DNA from: Clostridia bacterium
GTDB taxonomy: Bacteria > Bacillota > Clostridia > Christensenellales > UBA1242
Reading direction: 5' to 3'
Assembly (NCBI GenBank): GCA_900767715.1
Contig: CAAGAD010000005.1
Location: 434,001-498,000 of the forward strand
Length of the DNA stretch: 64,000 nucleotides
Shown: positions 56,494 to 64,000 of the stretch, piece after piece
Numbering within the stretch: the first letter of the stretch is position 1
How the letters are laid out: the number at the start of each line of letters is the position of its first letter
Position numbers and translations under genes: made by a program
Notes under the pieces: model-generated
Seen by the model: only the letters and a program-made list of their open reading frames with translations
Databases searched by the model: none
Told to the model about the DNA's origin: nothing

Positions 56494-57184
56494 TCTAGTC
56501 GCAATTTTTCTGCTGGCTGAAATCTGCTTCACCGTGTTGTCACAGATTTTGACCGGGCAAACCCTTGAAATCGTGGAATATGTTTCAATCAGCCTTTGCC
56601 TTGCTCTTGCATTAATATTTGTGACGCGAAACCGATTCAACTGCATAATCTGCGTCGGGCTCGCGTTCACCTTGTGCGCCGACGCTTGCTTGGTTTTGTG
56701 CAAACCTATACAACAAGCGTACGGAATGGTGTTTTTCAGCCTTGCGCAACTCACCTACGCCGTGTATTTAATGATTGGTTTTAGCAAAAAGACCAATTTG
56801 ATTATGTGGATTGTTCGACTTTTGGGCTCGTACGCCACACTAATTGTAACCAGCGTCGTGTTGAAAGACAATTTCGATTTTCTATCCGCCATTTCAATGT
56901 TTCACATCTTCAATCTCGCATTCAACCTTATATTAGCATATGTGCATTTCAAAAAGTATGGACTGTTGGCACTGGGCTTCACTTTCTTCATTTTCTGCGA
57001 CATATTGATTGGACTTGGCAGTGCAAATGGCGTGTATATAACCATTGCGAGCCAAACCATTCGCGACCTGGTTGCCAGCAACATTGCTTGGGCATTCTAC
57101 ATTCCGTCACAAACTTTAATTGCCCTAACCGCAACATTTTCCAAACTGCAACGCAAACCCCGATTGTTTGAAATAGAAAAATGA
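56471..57184 (+). CDS. YhhN-like membrane protein (lysoplasmalogenase family)
   Basis: 237 aa, eight helices. The conserved LAFTLCADACLVL segment and the later FFIFCDILIGLG contain the two Asp expected in the active site of YhhN/TMEM86 proteins, which cleave lysoplasmalogens. Overall identity seems low, so the activity is tentative. It is coupled to the YwaF-like gene and followed by a terminator. Confidence 0.6.
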   Translation: MTKKWQISLVAIFLLAEICFTVLSQILTGQTLEIVEYVSISLCLALALIFVTRNRFNCIICVGLAFTLCADACLVLCKPIQQAYGMVFFSLAQLTYAVYLMIGFSKKTNLIMWIVRLLGSYATLIVTSVVLKDNFDFLSAISMFHIFNLAFNLILAYVHFKKYGLLALGFTFFIFCDILIGLGSANGVYITIASQTIRDLVASNIAWAFYIPSQTLIALTATFSKLQRKPRLFEIEK

Positions 57185-57207
57185 ACCGCACTGGGTTCAT
57201 TTTTTTC
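57178..57207 (+). terminator. Terminator after the YhhN-like gene
   Basis: AAATGAACC pairs with GGGTTCATTT, followed by a run of T. Confidence 0.8.
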
Positions 57208-57229
57208 ATCGTTGTATGAAACAACATTT

Positions 57230-57889
57230 TTAACTTTTCTTTGGTGTATATTTGCCTTTGGTAAATTCATCGAATATGCCCGACAAATAGCCCATACAAC
57301 GTGGTTTGTCATTTAGAAGTGCGAATAATTGTTGCTGTTCCTTTCTGGTGTCGTCAATGTCTAGCCAATATTTAACATATCCTTTTTCGCCGAATTTTTC
57401 CTGCACGAAATTGTAAACCCTTTCCAAATGCTCTTGCTTGGTGTAGTTTTTGAAGTTCGCCAACCCGTATTTGATTGGTCGCGAGCACACCAAATACACC
57501 GAATTGTTTCTGTCCGCGTCCGCCACAATTTTGCCGTAAATAGACCTTGGAGTGTATGTCAAATGTGATGAATGGTCTTCAACGGCCTCAGCAATCATTT
57601 CTATCGTTTCTTCATCGTAAAACTTTTTTAACGTTTCATCTTTCAAAACGTATTCAGCAGACTTTTTGGCATGACCTTCTCTGCCATCTCTAATGCCATA
57701 ATCGTGGAACGCGCCCACAACGTACGCAATTTCCAAGTCGACATTCTCGCCGGCTTCGTTCAACTTCTTGGCGTAGTTTACGCAGTTTCTCGTGACGAAA
57801 TTAAAGTGCGCAATGTTATGCCCTTTGTCAAACGTTTTGTACTCTGGTTTTATCTTTGTTAAGATGTACTTTTTTAACTCTGCTCTCAT
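57230..57889 (-). CDS. HD-domain phosphohydrolase
   Basis: 219 aa, AAAAGGAG start. HNIAHFNFVTRNCVNYAKKL gives the first His, VVGAFHDYGIRDGREGHAKKSAEYVL the HD pair and following His, VEDHSS and VADADRNNSV the later His and Asp. Small HD proteins of this kind act on nucleotides. It stands alone. Substrate unknown. Confidence 0.82.
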   Translation of the reverse strand: MRAELKKYILTKIKPEYKTFDKGHNIAHFNFVTRNCVNYAKKLNEAGENVDLEIAYVVGAFHDYGIRDGREGHAKKSAEYVLKDETLKKFYDEETIEMIAEAVEDHSSHLTYTPRSIYGKIVADADRNNSVYLVCSRPIKYGLANFKNYTKQEHLERVYNFVQEKFGEKGYVKYWLDIDDTRKEQQQLFALLNDKPRCMGYLSGIFDEFTKGKYTPKKS

Positions 57890-58039
57890 ATTTCACTCCT
57901 TTTATCTTCTTGATTATACCAAACCGATATGTAATGTCAAAAAAAATAACGCCAAACGCGCTATTTTCGCTATTTGCAAATATTTGTTTGTTTTCACGTA
58001 CATTGATTAATTATACATATCGTTCAACCTAACACAATG

Positions 58040-58636
58040 TTAAACGGGCACGGTTGTCGGGTTAGGCATTATGCATAAATGCGGTGTAATCTCACGCCAC
58101 TTTTTCATTTTGTCCTTGCTATGCTCAATAATCTCTAAAACTTGTTTTAATCTATATTTTTTGCAACATTCTACTGGGTCATCTGTAAAAATCAAATCCA
58201 AAATCTCGTTGTTGCGTCCTTCCATCGTTTTGCTTTTCGTAGGTAAGAACCCAACAAATGTATAAAAGTTGTAATGATACTGCTCACATAGATAATAAAA
58301 ACTTGCTCGTACTTCAATGTTGTGACTTGTCATTTCGTTCACAAATTGCTTTATATTTTCTCTTGGCACAATGAGACCGTCATACTCCCAGCATCTATCC
58401 TTAGAAAATTGAATTTGGCAATCATCTATAACCTTTGGCATAATTGTTTCCAATGTTTTCCACCATTTTCTATAATCATTAAGACATAAACAATTCGCCC
58501 CACCACTCAATTCCGCATCTTCGCATTGCAAATCATCATTTTCCCAGAAGCAAACTTCGCAAATATCAAATGCGTCCTTGAATTTATATTGTCGGCAAAC
58601 TGGGCAAACATTATTGTAAGAACATTCATCTTGCAT
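58040..58636 (-). CDS. CPCC-family cysteine-rich protein
   Basis: 198 aa. The N terminus NVCPVCRQYKFKDAFDICEVCFWENDDLQ is the CPCC zinc domain, followed by GGANCLCLNDYRKWW (the N.vSL..Ar..y-like segment). The C-terminal 110 residues are helical and unassigned. CPCC proteins are often found near polymorphic-toxin immunity genes; no toxin is visible here. Confidence 0.7.
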   Translation of the reverse strand: MQDECSYNNVCPVCRQYKFKDAFDICEVCFWENDDLQCEDAELSGGANCLCLNDYRKWWKTLETIMPKVIDDCQIQFSKDRCWEYDGLIVPRENIKQFVNEMTSHNIEVRASFYYLCEQYHYNFYTFVGFLPTKSKTMEGRNNEILDLIFTDDPVECCKKYRLKQVLEIIEHSKDKMKKWREITPHLCIMPNPTTVPV

Positions 58637-58989
58637 ACTATTTCACCTTGCAAAAAACTTTTAATTTTCTTTTTGATTATATATACGTAATGACCAAAAG
58701 TCTATTTATTTGGGTATTTTTTATATTTTACGGTAGTATTTTTTTTCGTTTGTAAAAAAAAGAAAAGTCCATAGACTCTTCTTATATTATTGCGAGTACA
58801 ATCCAGTGAGAAGCCCACTCACTACACTAGTACTGAAATTGGCGGAAGAGGTGGGATCGTCAATGCACCGAAGGTGTATTTGTCAGTGGCATTGACACTG
58901 ACTACCGGGTTCGAATGGCGACAAAGTCGCAAGCAGACGCCAGTCTGCTACCCACCTCAAACAAGTGTCGCCAGACGTTTAAGAAGTGT
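58637..58989 (-). other. Intergenic region with a tRNA-Ser terminator and a tRNA-derived repeat
   Basis: 353 nt without a gene. In the leftward direction AAGAAGAGTC/GACTTTTCTT plus a run of T (58755-58788) is the terminator of the tRNA-Ser transcript. Between 58858 and 58989 are several small dyads (GTCAATGC/GCATTGAC, GTCAGTG/CACTGAC, GCAGAC/GTCTGC), an unusually dense hairpin block. Confidence 0.65.
58839..58857 (-). repeat. Second copy of the tRNA-Ser 3' end (19 bp)
   Basis: TTGGCGGAAGAGGTGGGAT at 58839-58857 is identical to 58989-59007, exactly 150 bp away. The latter is the 3' CCA, acceptor and part of the T-arm of tRNA-Ser. A duplicated tRNA 3' end is the usual scar of element integration. 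Confidence 0.7.
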
Positions 58990-59080
58990 TGGCGGAAGAG
59001 GTGGGATTCGAACCCACGTGCGAGTTGCCCCGCAAACGCATTTCGAGTGCGCCCCGTTATGACCGCTTCGATACTCTTCC
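58990..59080 (-). tRNA. tRNA-Ser(CGA)
   Basis: 91 nt. Acceptor GGAAGAG/CTCTTCC, D-arm with GCGGTC, anticodon loop with CGA (reads UCG), long variable arm, T-arm GTGGGTTCGAATCCCAC, discriminator G and encoded CCA. A long variable arm and this acceptor are diagnostic of tRNA-Ser. Confidence 0.95.
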
Positions 59081-59239
59081 ACGTGATACACATTTTAGCA
59101 CAGACCACACATAAAGTCAACGAAATAACTCGCACAGATAATTTTTTGTGCAAGTTATCTTTTGTTTTGTGTTCAAATAGTGATTTTGCGTGGCAAAATT
59201 TGAAAATCTGCGCCACGAAATCTATTTCGCTCGCCATCA

Positions 59240-60892
59240 CTAAAACAGACCCGTGATGTGTTCGTTTTCATCAATAGTCATTTTGATTGCGGCAGGTGAC
59301 GCGCTCAACGCTGGCATCAGCATCATATTGCCCAACAGCACCACCAAAAAGCCCGCGCCCGACCTAATCTCCACATCGCGCACGGTGAGTTCAAAGTCCG
59401 TTGGTGCGCCCAAACGTTTGGCGTCGTCGGTGAAACTGAACTGTGTTTTCGCCATAATAACTGGCAGTCCGTCAAGCCCTAGTTTGTGAATATTTTTGAG
59501 AGATTTTTCCGCTTGTTCGGTGTAAACAACGCTTTTTGCGCCATAAATTTTGTGTGCTACGTCAAAAATCTTGTCTTTGACACTCTCGTCTAGGTCATAG
59601 GCGAAACTAAAACTGTCGTTCGATTTATTGCAGTTGTCTATCACGGCGCGAGCGAGATTTAAAGCACCCGTGCCACCCTTTGCCCACACTTCGTTGATTA
59701 CGCACGCCACATTTTTCTCGCCGACCGCCGTCCTAACGAGTTCAATCTCCGCGTCGGTGTCGGTGATAAATCTATTAATCGTCACCACGCAAGGCAGTTT
59801 ATACACATCGGTAATAGCGCTCAAATGACGCATAAGGTTTGGCAGTCCGTTTTTGAGTGCGTTTAAGTTCTCTGTCGCCAAATCGCAATCGTCCGCCCCA
59901 CCATTAAGTTTAAGCGCACGAATGGTCGCCACCAGCACCACGCAATTAGGTTTGAAACCATTTAGTCGGCATTTGAGGTCGATAAACTTCTCTGCGCCAA
60001 GGTCTGCCCCGAATCCCGCTTCGGTAACACAATAGTCGGCAAGCGAAAGTGCGGTTCGCGTGGCAATCACGCTATTACACCCGTGCGCAATATTGGCAAA
60101 AGGTCCACAATGCACGATTGCAGGTGTGCCCGCCAAGGTTTGCACAAGGTTAGGTTTAAGTGCGTCTTTTAAAAGAATTGCCATTGCGTCCTGCGCGTGC
60201 AAATCTCGTGCATAGACTGGTTCGCCGTCCGTGTTCAACGCCACCATAATGTTGCCTAGTCGGGCTTTAAGGTCGGTCAAATCTTTGGCAAGGCACATAA
60301 TCGCCATAATCTCGCTGGCAGCAGTGATTGTAAAATGCTCTTTTCGCGGTGTGCAGTTCTTGGTTTCATTCACCGTGCACTCACGCAAGGCTCGGTCGTT
60401 TAGGTCAAGGCAACGTTTGAAGAAAATGTTGTCGCAGTCAATCTGCAACTCATTACCTTGGAAAACGTGGTTGTCTATAAGGCTAGATAAAAGGTTATTT
60501 GCGCTGGTTATGGCGTGGAAATCGCCGTTGAAATGCAAGTTGATGTCTTCCATTGGCACGATTTGACTATAACCGCCACCCGTTGCGCCCCCTTTAATGC
60601 CAAAGACTGGACCTAGTGACGGCTCACGCAAAGCAAGGCAAACTTTCTCGCCCAACTGAGCCAACCCGTCAGCAAGCCCAATCGACACAGTGGTTTTGCC
60701 ATTGCCCGCCTTGGTTGGACTGATTGCCGTGACCAAAACGAGTTTGCCCGTCTTTTTACCGTCCAGTTTTTTGTTTATTTTTGCCTTATATTTGCCGTAC
60801 AAAATAAGGTCGTCTTCATTTAATCCAATTTTCTTCGCCACTTCTACAATGCGAGTTGGCGTAACGCTATTTGCAATTTCAATGTCTGTCAT
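59240..60892 (-). CDS. fhs: Formate-tetrahydrofolate ligase
   Basis: 550 aa, slightly shorter than usual (~556). The P-loop is TKAGNGKTTVSIGLADGL, followed by REPSLGPVFGIKGGATGGGYSQIVPMEDINLHFNGDFHAI and the C-terminal EIRSGAGFLVVLLGNMMLMPALSASPAA. It makes 10-formyl-THF from formate, ATP and THF and feeds purine synthesis and one-carbon metabolism. AGGTGAG lies before the ATG, and a weak promoter (TTGTGT-17-TATAGT) lies upstream. Confidence 0.96.
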   Translation of the reverse strand: MTDIEIANSVTPTRIVEVAKKIGLNEDDLILYGKYKAKINKKLDGKKTGKLVLVTAISPTKAGNGKTTVSIGLADGLAQLGEKVCLALREPSLGPVFGIKGGATGGGYSQIVPMEDINLHFNGDFHAITSANNLLSSLIDNHVFQGNELQIDCDNIFFKRCLDLNDRALRECTVNETKNCTPRKEHFTITAASEIMAIMCLAKDLTDLKARLGNIMVALNTDGEPVYARDLHAQDAMAILLKDALKPNLVQTLAGTPAIVHCGPFANIAHGCNSVIATRTALSLADYCVTEAGFGADLGAEKFIDLKCRLNGFKPNCVVLVATIRALKLNGGADDCDLATENLNALKNGLPNLMRHLSAITDVYKLPCVVTINRFITDTDAEIELVRTAVGEKNVACVINEVWAKGGTGALNLARAVIDNCNKSNDSFSFAYDLDESVKDKIFDVAHKIYGAKSVVYTEQAEKSLKNIHKLGLDGLPVIMAKTQFSFTDDAKRLGAPTDFELTVRDVEIRSGAGFLVVLLGNMMLMPALSASPAAIKMTIDENEHITGLF

Positions 60893-60942
60893 ATCTCACC
60901 TACATAAATATACTATACTCCAAAATGAAATTTTACACAACA

Positions 60943-60980
60943 AAAAAGAGCCAAACATAAAATTTGTTGACTCTTTTTTT
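60943..60980 (-). terminator. Terminator of xfp
   Basis: AAAAAGAG and CTCTTTTT flank imperfectly paired arms with a further AAC/GTT pairing, followed leftward by a run of T. Confidence 0.7.
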
Positions 60981-61036
60981 CATTTATCTCTTCACTAGTT
61001 TCCCGTCATAAAGCGCACGGTAAAACATTAAAATGC

Positions 61037-63382
61037 TTACCATTTCCAATCGGCAATCTCTGGCATATCTACGCCATACTCGGCGATGTAGGCTTTGTGG
61101 CGAGCGAGCATTTCGTCCATATCTGCGTTGATTCTCTCACGGTCTTTCTTGGAGATTTTGGCGTATTTCGCCACTTGCTTCATAAGGTTGAAGCGGTCAA
61201 TATTGTTTCTCACACGCATATCGAATGGCGTGGTGATTGTGCCTTCTTCGCGATAGCCCGAAACGTGAATGTCACGGTTATGGCGGTCATACGTGAGTTC
61301 GTGGATAAGATGTGGATATCCGTGGAAATTGAAGATGATTGGCTTATCTTTTGTGAACAAAGCGTCATATTCGTCTTGCGTCAAGCCGTGCGCGTGGTGG
61401 CGTTGGTCTTGCAATTTGAATAGGTCAACCACATTGACGAACCTTACATTCAGTTTAGGCAAATATTTTTGAACGAGTTTCACGCAAGCCAACATTTCAA
61501 GAGTTGGGGTGTCACCTGCGCAAGCCAGCACAATATCTGGCTTCTTGGCGTCGTTTAGGCAAGCAAAATTCCACACACCTGCCCCGCGAGTGCAATGTTC
61601 AACGGCTTGTTCCATTGTGAGCCATTGGTATGATGGGTGTTTTGACGCGACGATTGCGTTGATGTAGTTTTTACTCTTGGCGCAATGGTCATAGCAACTG
61701 ATTAGACAATTGGCGTCGGCTGGCAAGTAAATACGCACCACGTCCGCCTTTTTGTTGGCAAGGTGGTCGAGCATTCCTGGGTCTTGGTGGGTATAACCGT
61801 TGTGGTCTTGTTGCCAAACGTGGCTGGTGAGAATAAGGTTGAGCGAACTGATTGGCGCGCGCCAACTGATTTCGTTGCACACTTTGAGCCATTTGGCGTG
61901 TTGAGCGAGCATACTATCTACAATTCTGGCAAAAGACTCGTAACTATCGAACATTCCGTGTCGTCCGGTGAGCAAATAGCCTTCTAGCACGCCCTCGCAC
62001 ATATGTTCACTTAGGAATGAGTCCATAATGCGACCATTGTTTGCAAGGCAGTCGTCCGTCTTCAAGATATCTAGGTTGAAATCTCGGCTTTGTGTTTCAA
62101 ACACGCGATAAAGGCGATTACTCATCGCTTCGTCTGGGCTAAAAATGCGGTAGTTGGTTGGGTTTAGTTTGTACAAATCTCGAATGTAGCCACCGAGTTC
62201 GAGCATATCTTGGGTTTTGATTTGTCCCGGAGCGTCAAACTTGACGGCGTATTTGAAGATGTTAGGCGTCTTCAAATTTTTGAGTAGCAATCCGCCATTG
62301 CAATATGGGCTGTCGCTCATACGCTTCTTGCCCTTTGGCAAAATGGCTTTGATGTCCGCTCTTAGTTTATAGTCGCGGAATAGGCTCTCTGGGTGGTAAC
62401 TTTTGAGCCATTTTTCCAAAATGCGCAAGTCGTTCTCATTGGCAATGGTGAGTGGCACTTGGTGAGCACGGAACGAGCCTTCCACTTGCTTGCCGTCCAC
62501 CACTTTTGGACCAGTCCAGCCTTTTGGCGTGCGGAGAATAATCATTGGCCAAACGGGGCGTGTTTTGAGTTTGCCGGCGCGGGCTTTGGATTGAATGTCG
62601 TGAATTTTGGTGATACATTCGTCCATTGTTTGAGCCATAAGCGTGTGCATAGTCATTGGGTTAGACCCTTCAACGAAATGTGGCTCGTAGCCATAACCTT
62701 CAAACAGACTGGTGATTTCTTTTTTAGACAAACGTGACAAAACAGTTGGGTTGCTAATTTTGTAGCCGTTTAAGTGAAGCACGGGCAGAACAGCACCGTC
62801 TGTCACTGGGTTGATAAACTTATTGCAGAACCACGATGTCGCGAGTGGACCGGTTTCCGCTTCGCCGTCGCCCACAATGGTGGTGGCGATTAAGTTAGGG
62901 TTGTCTAGCACAGCACCGCAAGCGTGGAAAAGGCAATAACCCAACTCCCCGCCCTCATTGATACTGCCCGGCGTTTCCGGTGCGACGTGGCTAGGTATGC
63001 CGTATGGAAAGGAAAATTGTTTGCAAAGTCGAGTTAGTCCCTTTTCATCTTCACTCACTTGTGGGTAATATTTTGAATAACTGCCTTCAAGGTAGGAGTT
63101 GGCAACGAAGAAATTGCCACCATGACCTGGTCCCGAAATGAGTATCATGTCCTGGTCAAACTTGTTGATGACGCGGTCGCAGTGCGCATAGACAAAGTTT
63201 TGCCCCGCGCAAGTGCCCCAGTGACCGACAAGTTTACGCTTGATGTCGCTCATCTGCAATGGACGAACCAAAAGCGGATTGTCCAAAAGATAGAGTTGTG
63301 TGACAGTCAAATAGTTGCACGCATTGAAATACTCGTTCAATCTTGACAGATATTCGTCAGTAGAAAAGATGTCTTCTTTCAT
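61037..63382 (-). CDS. xfp: Phosphoketolase
   Basis: 781 aa, full length. HWGTCAGQNFVYAHCDRVI, GPGHGGNFFVANSYLEGSYSKYYP, TIVGDGEAETGPLATSWFCNKF (thiamine-diphosphate site) and HVWQQDHNGYTHQDPGMLDHLANKK match phosphoketolase throughout. It splits xylulose-5-P and/or fructose-6-P to acetyl-P and a tetrose/triose phosphate, making ATP through acetate kinase. It starts 9 nt after the thioesterase gene stop, so the two form an operon. Confidence 0.96.
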   Translation of the reverse strand: MKEDIFSTDEYLSRLNEYFNACNYLTVTQLYLLDNPLLVRPLQMSDIKRKLVGHWGTCAGQNFVYAHCDRVINKFDQDMILISGPGHGGNFFVANSYLEGSYSKYYPQVSEDEKGLTRLCKQFSFPYGIPSHVAPETPGSINEGGELGYCLFHACGAVLDNPNLIATTIVGDGEAETGPLATSWFCNKFINPVTDGAVLPVLHLNGYKISNPTVLSRLSKKEITSLFEGYGYEPHFVEGSNPMTMHTLMAQTMDECITKIHDIQSKARAGKLKTRPVWPMIILRTPKGWTGPKVVDGKQVEGSFRAHQVPLTIANENDLRILEKWLKSYHPESLFRDYKLRADIKAILPKGKKRMSDSPYCNGGLLLKNLKTPNIFKYAVKFDAPGQIKTQDMLELGGYIRDLYKLNPTNYRIFSPDEAMSNRLYRVFETQSRDFNLDILKTDDCLANNGRIMDSFLSEHMCEGVLEGYLLTGRHGMFDSYESFARIVDSMLAQHAKWLKVCNEISWRAPISSLNLILTSHVWQQDHNGYTHQDPGMLDHLANKKADVVRIYLPADANCLISCYDHCAKSKNYINAIVASKHPSYQWLTMEQAVEHCTRGAGVWNFACLNDAKKPDIVLACAGDTPTLEMLACVKLVQKYLPKLNVRFVNVVDLFKLQDQRHHAHGLTQDEYDALFTKDKPIIFNFHGYPHLIHELTYDRHNRDIHVSGYREEGTITTPFDMRVRNNIDRFNLMKQVAKYAKISKKDRERINADMDEMLARHKAYIAEYGVDMPEIADWKW

Positions 63383-63391
63383 ATATTCTCC

Positions 63392-63922
63392 TTAGTCATT
63401 AAAATAATCTAGATTTTTGATGTCGATGTAATCAAGTTTCGGTGCGTTAGGGTCGGCAAACCACTCCGCGCCCTTAAAGTCGTCCGTGCGAGTGATGTCG
63501 TTGATGCCCGCTTTAAAATATGTAGTTTCGCACTCAGCCAGCAAATTGCCCGCTTCGTCTTCGACAAAGCCCTTGGCTAAGAAAAATCTGCTCGAATCTC
63601 GCGTGATTTTACCCACGCAATAAATGGTCTTGCCGAGTGGCACTGGCTTGCGATATTTAATCTTCAACTCACCTGTCACGCCCCAAACGTCGTCATTGCC
63701 GATTTGAATGGCACGACCCACTGTTTCGTCGAGCAAGGCGCATATCATACCGCCGTGCATTCGGTTGGGGTAACTTTGGTGCTCGTCACGACCCACGCAC
63801 ACCGCCACAAGATAGTTGCCTTCCGTTTCGTAAAAGTGTGCTTTGAGCCCGAGTTCGTTCTCCAGTCCACATATTATGCAATTTTTGGAATTATTTTGAA
63901 TTTTGTTTACTTTTAGTTTCAT
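63392..63922 (-). CDS. Hotdog-fold thioesterase (PaaI-like)
   Basis: 176 aa, AGGTAAG start. YPNRMHGGMICALLDETVGRAI is the PaaI HGG.....DE motif, with KYRKPVPLGKTIYCVGKI following. It cleaves acyl-CoA or related thioesters; the substrate is unknown. The N terminus has CIICGLENELG, a short zinc-knuckle-like lead found in some members. Its promoter (TTGACA, 18 nt, TACAAT) lies at about 63945-63974 on the minus strand. It is the first gene of the xfp operon. Confidence 0.82.
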   Translation of the reverse strand: MKLKVNKIQNNSKNCIICGLENELGLKAHFYETEGNYLVAVCVGRDEHQSYPNRMHGGMICALLDETVGRAIQIGNDDVWGVTGELKIKYRKPVPLGKTIYCVGKITRDSSRFFLAKGFVEDEAGNLLAECETTYFKAGINDITRTDDFKGAEWFADPNAPKLDYIDIKNLDYFND

Positions 63923-64000
63923 AATTCTTACCTATTAGATTGTAACATTTATAAAAATGCAATGTCAATCTTATGTTTTTCTTTTTTATTTATTTTTAAA

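Noticed and set aside
58790..59062. Rightward 90-aa frame through tRNA-Ser
   Set aside because: It translates the tRNA and its partial copy; such frames are frequent annotation errors.
1..64000. CRISPR arrays or insertion sequences
   Set aside because: No regularly spaced identical repeats of suitable length and no transposase or terminal inverted repeats were found on reading the window; rolling and phased repeats found are explained above.

Overview
The window comes from a low-GC endospore-forming Firmicute of the Clostridia type, probably an uncultured gut-like lineage; I cannot place it more precisely. The evidence is the set of sigma-E, sigma-G and sigma-K genes with SpoIIGA, PdaB-like, SpoIVFA/SpoIVFB and YlmC-like genes, the rplU-prp-rpmA cluster (with a Prp-cleavable L27), a large-type SRP RNA, and Gram-positive LexA and metal-sensor operators.

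Region 1 (1-5985) is an integrated single-stranded-DNA-type element that continues past the left edge. It encodes a membrane-anchored coiled-coil/leucine-rich-repeat protein, a PemK/MazF-like protein, a Zot-like ATPase as in filamentous phages, and a full-length Rep of the CRESS-DNA virus type (HUH endonuclease plus SF3 helicase). Just upstream of rep lies an origin of eukaryotic circovirus design: a 19-bp perfect stem with TAGTATTAC in the loop, preceded by three iterons exactly 21 bp apart that share their sequence with the stem base. The element ends in a 3' fragment of tRNA-Gln(CTG), flanked on both sides by 11-bp-phased TGTACAGAA repeats. This is the most unusual system in the window.

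Region 2 (6.2-16.4 kb) is a head-and-neck phage module resembling short-tailed phages: TerL, portal, scaffold, coat, adaptors, a beta-rich neck protein, a 46-aa Cys protein and a holin. No integrase, lysin or tail fibre is visible. An HTH regulator sits at its right end under a LexA-like box. Region 3 (16.4-39.3 kb) is core chromosome: ssb, pdaB-like, sigG diverging from spoIIGA-sigE, hemW-lepA, sigK followed by three divergent sigma-like paralogues, the minE/minD-spoIVFA-spoIVFB-rplU-prp-rpmA cluster, an MreB-like actin, a degenerate Ppx/GppA protein, a ferredoxin, RNA-modification genes and a CBS protein.

Region 4 (39.3-58.7 kb) begins with the SRP RNA and is otherwise mostly accessory: small XRE regulators with strong palindromic operators, an ABC-F protein, nrdR, a PIN-domain pair, a TetR gene beside the remnant of an ABC permease, a CzrA/ZntA metal-efflux operon, a ComEC-like secreted hydrolase, and a leader-peptide/terminator attenuator upstream of an M20 peptidase. 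Region 5 (58.7-64 kb) holds tRNA-Ser(CGA) with a 150-bp-offset copy of its 3' end, then formate-THF ligase, phosphoketolase and a hotdog thioesterase.

A recurring feature is genes with no Shine-Dalgarno sequence whose ATG lies at the predicted transcription start of an extended -10 promoter (lepA, spoIIGA, the gene at 14944), which suggests leaderless mRNAs.
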